Both the position numbers and the translations under genes were made by a program. A stretch of DNA of 37,926 bases from a virus: positions 1 to 37,926 of the IMG/VR virus record IMGVR_UViG_3300047277_000147, one strand, 5' to 3'. The notes beneath the pieces are model-generated. The model had not been told where the DNA came from and did not search any database. It saw only the letters and a list, made by a program, of their open reading frames with translations. This document shows positions 33,101 to 37,926 of the stretch, piece by piece (the first letter of the stretch is position 1; every line of letters begins with the position of its first letter).

Positions 33101-35361
33101 GTGTATTATATTGTAACACCACAGGCTGTAATAATATTGCTACCGGTAAAGGTGCATTAAGACATAACACCACAGGTTCTAATAATATTGCTACCGGTTC
33201 ATGTGCATTAAGATGTAACACCACAGGTTATATGAATATTGCTACCGGTAATGCTGCTTTAAAATGTAACACCACAGGTCATAATAATATTGCTACCGGT
33301 TATAGTGCATTACTACGTAACACCACAGGTTCTGATAATGTTGCTACCGGTAAAGGTGCATTAAGATATAACAGCACAGGTTCTGATAATATTGCAACTG
33401 GTTCATGTGCATTAAGATTTAACACCACAGGTAATTCTAATGTTGCTACCGGTAAAGGTGCATTAAGATTTAACAGCACAGGTTCTTATAATGTTGCTAC
33501 CGGTGATGGTGCATTAAGATATAACACCACAGGTTATAATAATGTTGCTACCGGTAAAGGTGCATTATTTTGGAATCACACAGGTTGTAATAATGTTGCA
33601 ACTGGTAAATATGCATTAAGATATAACACCACAGGTTATAGTAATATCGCTACTGGACCAAGTGCTTTGTACAATAACACCACAGGTTCTTGTAATATTG
33701 CTACTGGTCGTGATGCATTATTTTATAACACCACAGGATCTCAGAATATTGCTACCGGTTATGGTGCATTAGCATTTAACACCACAGGTTCTAATAATAT
33801 TGCCACCGGTGTGAGTGCATTAAGAAGTAACTCCACTGGACGTGATAATATTGCTACCGGTCGGCGGGCATTATTTCATAACACCACAGGTTCTTATAAT
33901 ATAGCTACTGGTGCTTATGCATTAAGATATAACAGCACAGGTTCTAATAATATCGCAACAGGTTCATGTACATTAAGATATAACACCACCGGTAATTCTA
34001 ATATTGCAACAGGATACGAATCGTTAGGAAATAACAGCACAGGTTCTTATAATATTGCCACAGGCGGATTAACATTAAAATGCAATACTACAGGCAGTAA
34101 TAATATTGCTGTCGGTCAACAAGTGTTAAGATACAATACAACAGGTTATAATAATATTGCTACCGGTTCATGTGCATTAACACATAACACCACAGGCAGT
34201 AATAATATTGCAACCGGTGAAGGTGCATTATTTTATAACACCACAGGTTCTAATAATATCGCTACCGGTTGTGCTGCTTTAAGAAGTAACTCCACTGGAC
34301 GTGATAATATTGCTACCGGTGAAGGTGCATTAAGATATAACACAACAGGGTGTGATAATATTGCTACCGGTCAGTGGGTATTATATTGTAACACCACAGG
34401 TTATGGCAATATCGCTACTGGTGTTAGTGCATTATTTTATAACACCACAGGTTCTCATAATATTGCTGTTGGTTCTCAAGCTTTAAGATGTAACACAACA
34501 GGTTCTTATAATATATCTACCGGTAATGCTGCTTTAAAATGTAACACCACAGGTCATAATAATATTGCCACCGGTGATTGTGCATTATTTAGTAACACCA
34601 CAGGTTATAATAATGTTGCCGTAGGTGGATTAACATTAAAATGCAATACTACAGGTTATAATAATGTTGCCGTAGGTGGATTAACATTAAAATGCAATAC
34701 TACAGGCAGTAATAATATTGCTACCGGTAATGGTGCATTAAATAATAATACCGCAGGTCATCATAATATTGCTACTGGTAAATATGCATTAAATAATAAT
34801 ACCACCGGGTGTTGTAATATTGCTACCGGTGCTTATGCATTAAGATGTAACACCACAGGTAATTCTAATGTTGCTACTGGTGCTTATGCATTAAGATGTA
34901 GCACCACAGGTAATTCTAATGTTGCTACTGGACCAAGTGCATTAAGATTTAACACCACAGGCTTTGGTAATATAGCTACTGGACCATGTGCATTAATATG
35001 CAATACAACAGGTTATAATAATATTGCTACTGGTATGGGTGCTTTGTACAATAACACCACAGGACGTAATAATATTGCTTCCGGATTGATTGCATTAAAA
35101 AATAATACGACAGGTTGTAATAATATTGGTATTGGTAAAGGTGCTTTGTACAATAACACCACAGGTTCTAATAATACATTTATCGGTTCTTATTATTCAA
35201 CAACATTATCAGATACGGTCGCAATAAATGCAGGATTATGTAATCGTCTTAAAATCAATTCCGTTGGTCTTTATGTCAATGGTTCTCTATTTACTGGAAC
35301 CGCAGGTATATCCAGTCAAGTAATAAATACACCTAACGCATTCTTATTAATGGGAGCATAA
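30160..35361 (+). CDS. Giant repeat adhesin/fibre with two beta-roll arrays
   Basis: 1733 residues. After a short start (1-39) comes array 1 (40-396), 21 copies of a 17-residue repeat of the form NTTGxxNIATGxxALxx. A cap (397-429: ALSSTVLLGAGDVERLKVN, GLYINGSLF) follows. A non-repeat region (430-866) holds two related globular modules sharing PKILI and PDRTF motifs. Array 2 (867-1682) has 48 copies, ending in a related cap (1683-1716: RLKINSVGLYVNGSLF). The repeat resembles YadA-head-like beta-rolls of trimeric adhesins, so a long stiff trimeric fibre is likely. AGGGGA (30145-30150) sets this start. There is no S74 domain at the end. Receptor binding is inferred. Confidence 0.82.
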   Translation: MDMYFKVKNGLSVNNKKVLDSSGNLLLDSLGNLVIGGGTAGTGSHNIATGNGALFYNTTGNYNIATGKYALRLNTTGCNNIATGNGALFYNTTGNYNIATGQNALRRNTTASNNIATGINALYCNTTGSNNIATGRDALASNTTGSNNIATGYGVLYCNTTGCNNIATGYDALRNNTTGWSNVATGHYALRNNTTGSYNIATGQCALRNNYTGWSNIATGYGALKCNTTGSYNIATGQCALFYNTTGWYNIATGKCVLFRNTTGSYNIATGEGALFYNTTGSNNIATGCAALKCNTTGSNNIATGEGALFYNTTGSDNIATGREALKCNSTGSYNIATGREALKCNTTGYGNIATGVSALRNNTTGSSNIGIGYRAGIDVATGSNNTIIGNLTGTTALSSTVLLGAGDVERLKVNSTGLYINGSLFTSGVAVYGGLANILTSTLAGVNFIGEHGLVYNSFTPEATVTSISNTLLGTGLLNQIAYGIHNDEYFKFNIPWNIEYFGKSYNAGYICSNSFLSFAHGSTLNQNFAANSPLLPKILIASANNYTQGIYSGELGTTPDRTFVVRYEGLTSISGGGMLNVAPIENIILGPLALDYYTTPDVGSTDDGYYIAAIPWDISYLGSLYNTVYIGTNSYLTFSDGAVQFSGFAANSPGLPKILIEAQDNFAGSVYYGVEGVAPDRTFRIRYEAGAPNESNVDWEATFYENDISRIDIQLGSYSYVPLGFSGLYSADTWVADLLGSSYIGMSITAVIPVATNMIWEATFYENDISRIDIQIGENNRLDGISGIYTENEWVAGLPITSNTGNSIVTSKVIQPDNITVDSTIRFDELNSLAIGGGLSLSVPTLGGSYNTDNIAIGFGAQNLNVTGGKNIAIGTEALHWSNDGWGNVAIGCRSLFCNTTGSYNIATGSYVLINNTTGSNNIATGYGVLYCNTTGRDNIAIGNGALRFNSTGSYNIATGLYALRCNTTGSYNIATGYGVLYCNTTGCNNIATGKGALRHNTTGSNNIATGSCALRCNTTGYMNIATGNAALKCNTTGHNNIATGYSALLRNTTGSDNVATGKGALRYNSTGSDNIATGSCALRFNTTGNSNVATGKGALRFNSTGSYNVATGDGALRYNTTGYNNVATGKGALFWNHTGCNNVATGKYALRYNTTGYSNIATGPSALYNNTTGSCNIATGRDALFYNTTGSQNIATGYGALAFNTTGSNNIATGVSALRSNSTGRDNIATGRRALFHNTTGSYNIATGAYALRYNSTGSNNIATGSCTLRYNTTGNSNIATGYESLGNNSTGSYNIATGGLTLKCNTTGSNNIAVGQQVLRYNTTGYNNIATGSCALTHNTTGSNNIATGEGALFYNTTGSNNIATGCAALRSNSTGRDNIATGEGALRYNTTGCDNIATGQWVLYCNTTGYGNIATGVSALFYNTTGSHNIAVGSQALRCNTTGSYNISTGNAALKCNTTGHNNIATGDCALFSNTTGYNNVAVGGLTLKCNTTGYNNVAVGGLTLKCNTTGSNNIATGNGALNNNTAGHHNIATGKYALNNNTTGCCNIATGAYALRCNTTGNSNVATGAYALRCSTTGNSNVATGPSALRFNTTGFGNIATGPCALICNTTGYNNIATGMGALYNNTTGRNNIASGLIALKNNTTGCNNIGIGKGALYNNTTGSNNTFIGSYYSTTLSDTVAINAGLCNRLKINSVGLYVNGSLFTGTAGISSQVINTPNAFLLMGA
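30277..31347 (+). repeat. Array 1: 21 tandem 51-bp coding repeats
   Basis: Twenty-one uninterrupted 51-base units, each coding 17 residues (NTTGxxNIATGxxALxx). The first unit and the last two are diverged, as expected for array ends. No unit is out of frame. Many neighbouring units are nearly identical in DNA (for example the NTTGSNNIATG part), pointing to recent expansion. Confidence 0.9.
31575..32240 (+). repeat. Two related globular modules between the arrays
   Basis: Two homologous protein segments in tandem, roughly 31575-31870 and 31960-32240. Both contain IPW, YNxxYI, FAANSP, LPKILI and PDRTF in the same order. The pattern resembles nidogen-like extracellular modules, but that naming is tentative. 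Short stretches of DNA identity remain, such as the one coding FAANSP, near 31750 and 32107. Confidence 0.6.
32261..32490 (+). repeat. 47-bp direct repeat coding WEATFYENDISRIDIQ
   Basis: 32261-32307 and 32444-32490 are the same 47 bases apart from one synonymous change (TAC/TAT). They sit between the globular modules and array 2 and mark a recent duplication of a short beta element. Confidence 0.85.
32758..35205 (+). repeat. Array 2: 48 tandem 51-bp coding repeats
   Basis: Forty-eight consecutive units of exactly 51 bases (2448 in total) with no gap, coding the same 17-residue repeat as array 1. The first two units and the last two are diverged. Cysteine is frequent at repeat position 17 (LRC, LKC, LYC). 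Two adjacent units near 34618-34705 (VAVGGLTLKC) are almost identical, evidence of recent unit duplication. Confidence 0.92.
35322..35329 (+). promoter_or_regulatory. Possible late promoter (AATAAATA)
   Basis: AATAAATA lies inside the end of the 1733-aa gene, 33 bases before the ATG at 35363. The spacing is similar to the motifs at 25310 and 30117. It is weak evidence by itself because the motif lies in coding, AT-rich DNA. Confidence 0.25.
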
Positions 35362-35362
35362 T

Positions 35363-35692
35363 ATGGCTATAACATATAAAGTCTTAGGACAAGCAGCACC
35401 AACAGCAACAACACTAACAACACTTTATACCGTTCCAGCTGGAACATCAACAGTTTGTTCCACTCTGACAATATGTAATAGAGATGTGTCTACACCATTC
35501 AGGATAGCAGTTAGACCGGCAGGAGCAACATTAGAAACACAACATTATATCATATTTGACAATTATGTTAATCAGTATGACTCGGTATTCCTAACATTAG
35601 GACTATCATTAGGTGCAACAGATGTGGTATCTGTATATGCAGGTACAGCAAATGTTAGTTTTTCATTATTTGGATCAGAGTTGACTGCGTGA
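35363..35692 (+). CDS. Small virion protein between adhesin genes
   Basis: 109 residues. It starts ITYKVLGQAAPTATTLTTLY and continues TVPAGTSTVCSTLTICNRD, then QHYIIFDNYVNQYD, and ends VSFSLFGSELTA. This is a compact all-beta pattern that I associate with small structural proteins of marine T4-like phages; no enzymatic motif is present. It lies two bases after the giant repeat fibre. Its stop overlaps the GTG start of the leucine-rich-repeat protein (GTGA), so it is translationally coupled to that adhesin and may serve as its adaptor or decoration. Confidence 0.7.
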   Translation: MAITYKVLGQAAPTATTLTTLYTVPAGTSTVCSTLTICNRDVSTPFRIAVRPAGATLETQHYIIFDNYVNQYDSVFLTLGLSLGATDVVSVYAGTANVSFSLFGSELTA

Positions 35693-37650
35693 CAATTAAT
35701 AAAGTTCAAGATTATGGTTTGGGTAAAAAACATAGTGGAATTCCACCAATCACTTATCCCATAACAGACACAACAACCGCTTGGGTTAGACCTGCCGATT
35801 GGTTAGCATTACCAACACTAACTACCTCTGATCAGAAGTTTGTTGGATTACATATGGTTCTGGAGGATGGTTTCTATTGTGCTTTGGTTGCAACGGGTAA
35901 CTATACAGTTGATTGGGGTGATGGTAATATCATTAACTATGCTACAGGTGTAATAGCAGAACATCAATATGACTTCACAAATATTAATCTAGGAGCAGCT
36001 ACATCTGAAGGTTGGAAACAGGCGGTAGTAACTGTTACTCCTCAAGCTGGACAAAATCTAACCACTTTAAATCTACATAAGAAACATAGTGCAATGGCAA
36101 CAGGGGCAGCTGCTGTTATACCCAATAGTGGTTTTGTGGATATATCTATTGCAGGTTCTTTACTTACATCTTTGTTGGTTGGTACATCGGTTGTTGGGGC
36201 AGCAACACCCAGGACCATATCCTTCAGGAAACTAAAACAAGTTAATATTGTTAAATCGGCGGTTGCCAATACAAGCTATCTGTTTTATAATTGTTATTCA
36301 TTAGTTAGTGTAGTAGGTATAGATGCTGCTTGTACTTTTGCGGCATATATGTTCCAAAGTTGTTCTTCATTACAAACAGTTCCTTTATTTAATCTAGCTG
36401 CTTGTACTAATGCATCAAATATGTTCAATAGTTGTTCTTCATTACAAACAGTACCATTGTTTAATTTAGCTGCTTGTACTAATACAACAGGTATGTTCGC
36501 TAGTTGTTATTCATTACAAACAGTACCATTGTTTAATTTAGGTGTTTGTCTTAATGCAACACAGATGTTCTATGGTTGCTATTCATTACAAACAGTTCCA
36601 TTGTTTAATCTAGGTGTTTGTCTTAATACATCATATATGTTCCAAAGTTGTGCTTCATTACAAACAGTTCCTTTATTTAATTTAGCTGCTTGTAATACCG
36701 CACCATATATGTTCGCTAGTTGTTATTCATTACAAACAGTTCCTTTGTTTAATTTAGCTGCTTGTACTTTTGCGGCATATATGTTCAATGGTTGCTATTC
36801 ATTACAAACAGTACCATTGTTTAATCTAGCTGCTTGTACTAATGCACCAAGTATGTTCAATGGTTGCTATTCATTACAAACAGTACCATTGTTTAATTTA
36901 GCTGCTTGTACTGATGCATCATACATGTTCTATAATTGTTATTCATTACAAACAGTACCATTGATTAATTTAGCTGCTTGTACTAATGCATCATATATGT
37001 TCTATAATTGTTCATTACAAACAGTACCGTTGTTTAATCTAGCTGCTTGTACTAATGCATCATATATGTTCTATAATTGTGATGCATTACAAACAGTACC
37101 ATTGTTTAATCTAGGTGTTTGTCTTAATACATCATATATGTTCCAAAGTTGTGCTTCATTACAAACAGTTCCTTTATTTAATTTAGCTGCTTGTCTTAAT
37201 GCATCATACATGTTCTATAATTGTTATTCATTACAAACAGTACCATTGATTAATTTAGCTGCTTGTACTAATGCATCATATATGTTCTATAATTGTTCAT
37301 TACAAACAACAGTACCATTGTTTAATTTAGCTGCTTGTACTAATGCATCAAATATGTTCCAATATTGTTATTCATTACAAACAGTACCATTGTTTAATCT
37401 CACAAACGTTACTACTGGGCAGGCAGCAAATATGTTCAATAGTTGCTCCTCCCTTACTAAAGGAACGACCATTAATCTTAAGTTTTCTGTAGCTTATACC
37501 AACTGCAATCTTTCACCCACTGCTCTAAATGACATATATACTAACTTAGGTACAGCAACTACCCAAACAATTACAGTAACAGGAAACTGGGGTACTGCCT
37601 CAGATGACCCCGCTATTGCAATAATCAAAGGCTGGACGGTGACAGGATAA
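35689..37650 (+). CDS. BspA-type leucine-rich-repeat adhesin with PKD-like N-terminal domain
   Basis: 653 residues starting with GTG, which overlaps the preceding stop (GTGA). Residues 30-95 contain TTAWVRPADWLALPTLTTSD and NYTVDWGDGN; WGDG is typical of PKD-like beta-sandwich domains. Residues 204-587 are 16 repeats of about 24 residues, each with SLQTVPLFNL then MFxxC, the BspA/DUF285 type of leucine-rich repeat found in surface adhesins. The C-terminal 65 residues (KFSVAYTNCNLSPTALNDIY, TITVTGNWG) cap the array. A cell-binding or fibre-tip role is likely but unproven. The repeats are near-identical in DNA. The next gene begins one base before its stop ends and repeats its N-terminal domain. 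Confidence 0.82.
   Translation: MTINKVQDYGLGKKHSGIPPITYPITDTTTAWVRPADWLALPTLTTSDQKFVGLHMVLEDGFYCALVATGNYTVDWGDGNIINYATGVIAEHQYDFTNINLGAATSEGWKQAVVTVTPQAGQNLTTLNLHKKHSAMATGAAAVIPNSGFVDISIAGSLLTSLLVGTSVVGAATPRTISFRKLKQVNIVKSAVANTSYLFYNCYSLVSVVGIDAACTFAAYMFQSCSSLQTVPLFNLAACTNASNMFNSCSSLQTVPLFNLAACTNTTGMFASCYSLQTVPLFNLGVCLNATQMFYGCYSLQTVPLFNLGVCLNTSYMFQSCASLQTVPLFNLAACNTAPYMFASCYSLQTVPLFNLAACTFAAYMFNGCYSLQTVPLFNLAACTNAPSMFNGCYSLQTVPLFNLAACTDASYMFYNCYSLQTVPLINLAACTNASYMFYNCSLQTVPLFNLAACTNASYMFYNCDALQTVPLFNLGVCLNTSYMFQSCASLQTVPLFNLAACLNASYMFYNCYSLQTVPLINLAACTNASYMFYNCSLQTTVPLFNLAACTNASNMFQYCYSLQTVPLFNLTNVTTGQAANMFNSCSSLTKGTTINLKFSVAYTNCNLSPTALNDIYTNLGTATTQTITVTGNWGTASDDPAIAIIKGWTVTG
35767..35956 (+). 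repeat. Copy 1 of duplicated N-terminal domain DNA
   Basis: This 190-base stretch recurs at 37737-37926 with five mismatches, all in the first 63 bases; the last 127 bases are identical. The window ends inside the second copy, so the true length of the duplication is not known. Confidence 0.95.
36298..37449 (+). repeat. 16 tandem leucine-rich repeats (72-bp unit)
   Basis: Sixteen units span 1152 bases. Most are 72 bases; units 1, 10 and 14 lack one codon, unit 15 gains one (SLQTTVP), and unit 16 has two extra. Within the array, 36916-37023 equals 37201-37308 (108 bases), and 36601-36693 equals 37102-37194 (93 bases). The array has therefore been reshuffled by recent duplication. Confidence 0.9.
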
Positions 37651-37926
37651 TGAGTATAAATTATATTAAATCTTTAAGATTAAATAGTAAGCATATTGGG
37701 ATATTAGCACCAAAACTTTTCTCTCCAACAATCGTTGATACAACAACTGCTTGGGTTAGACCTGCCGATTGGTTAGCATTACCAACACTAACAACATCCG
37801 ATCAGAAGTTTGTTGGATTACATATGGTTCTGGAGGATGGTTTCTATTGTGCTTTGGTTGCAACGGGTAACTATACAGTTGATTGGGGTGATGGTAATAT
37901 CATTAACTATGCTACAGGTGTAATAG
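37650..37926 (+). CDS. Second PKD-like/leucine-rich-repeat adhesin paralogue (3' partial)
   Basis: An ATG at 37650-37652 overlaps the preceding TAA by one base (TAATG) and opens a frame that runs off the window end (92 codons visible). The first 29 residues (MSINYIKSLRLNSKHIGILA...) differ from the upstream paralogue. From DTTTAWVRPADWLAL onward the protein is identical to residues 28-90 of the 653-aa adhesin, including the NYTVDWGDGN motif. A leucine-rich repeat array is expected beyond the window but cannot be confirmed. It is a tandem copy of the adhesin gene, in the same operon. Confidence 0.85.
   Translation, partial: MSINYIKSLRLNSKHIGILAPKLFSPTIVDTTTAWVRPADWLALPTLTTSDQKFVGLHMVLEDGFYCALVATGNYTVDWGDGNIINYATGVI
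37737..37926 (+). repeat. Copy 2 of duplicated N-terminal domain DNA
   Basis: Near-identical to 35767-35956 at an offset of 1970 bases, continuing past the window edge. Confidence 0.95.

Noticed and set aside
30277-35205. Regular repeats that could suggest a CRISPR array or satellite DNA
   Set aside because: Units are 51 bp, adjacent without spacers, and all in one open frame that codes a consistent 17-residue protein repeat.
35689-37650. Host-derived bacterial surface adhesin or a prophage boundary
   Set aside because: The gene overlaps the preceding virion-type gene by GTGA, keeps the same strand and composition, and has no signal peptide or cell-wall anchor.
36298-37926. Possible diversity-generating retroelement acting on the leucine-rich-repeat adhesins
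   Set aside because: No reverse transcriptase, no template repeat and no adenine-focused substitutions are visible in the window; the variation is explained by duplication and codon-sized indels.
1-37926. tRNA genes, insertion sequences or attachment sites
   Set aside because: Reading the gaps, which are all short, showed no cloverleaf, transposase frame or terminal inverted repeats.

Overview
The window is a late structural region of a T4-like myovirus (contractile-tailed phage). The DNA is AT-rich and every gene I accept lies on the + strand. Genes are packed end to start, many with 1-4 nt stop/start overlaps, and no gene-free stretch exceeds about 65 bases. The order of baseplate homologues (tail-tube initiator, gp53, gp27-like hub, split gp5 spike, gp25, gp6, gp7 position, gp8, DUF4815-type protein) and the fibre domains resemble T4-like phages of aquatic bacteria, especially cyanophages. 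The host cannot be fixed from this sequence. No tRNA, integrase, transposase or CRISPR array was seen.

Layout. (1) 3-14153: baseplate and hub. It runs from a tail-tube cap/initiator cut by the window edge, through gp53, the gp27-like hub, a stand-alone gp5 OB domain, two proteins of unknown function, a gp5-type beta-helix spike with an HxH tip, another unknown, gp25, gp6, a 1063-aa protein in the gp7 position and a fibre-like 379-aa protein, to gp8. (2) 14165-26200: peripheral tail and fibre genes. These are a 2152-aa DUF4815-type protein, a 75-aa coiled-coil protein, a 1033-aa fibre ending in a Peptidase_S74 chaperone, a 269-aa fibre tip with four HxH motifs, and small accessory proteins. 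A good T4-type late promoter (TATAAATA) lies at 25310. (3) A hairpin at 26205-26250, then a four-gene enzyme cassette (26263-30132): PAPS-dependent sulfotransferase, GT9-like glycosyltransferase, NodU/TobZ-type carbamoyltransferase and a short APS-kinase-like protein. (4) 30160-37926: repeat-built adhesins. These are a 1733-aa protein with 69 copies of a 17-residue repeat in two arrays, a 109-aa virion-type protein, a 653-aa protein with 16 BspA-type leucine-rich repeats, and the start of a second copy of that gene cut by the window end.

How the genes may work together. Regions 1 and 2 build the baseplate and receptor-binding apparatus. The cassette in region 3 contains both the likely maker of PAPS (APS kinase) and a likely PAPS user (sulfotransferase), next to a sugar transferase and a carbamoyltransferase. 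Placed between fibre genes, it looks like a self-contained pathway that adds a sulfated and/or carbamoylated glycan to the virion or to the host surface. That is inference from families and context; no substrate can be read from the sequence. Region 4 looks like a rapidly changing adhesin locus: near-identical internal blocks, whole-codon indels and a freshly duplicated N-terminal domain are all visible.
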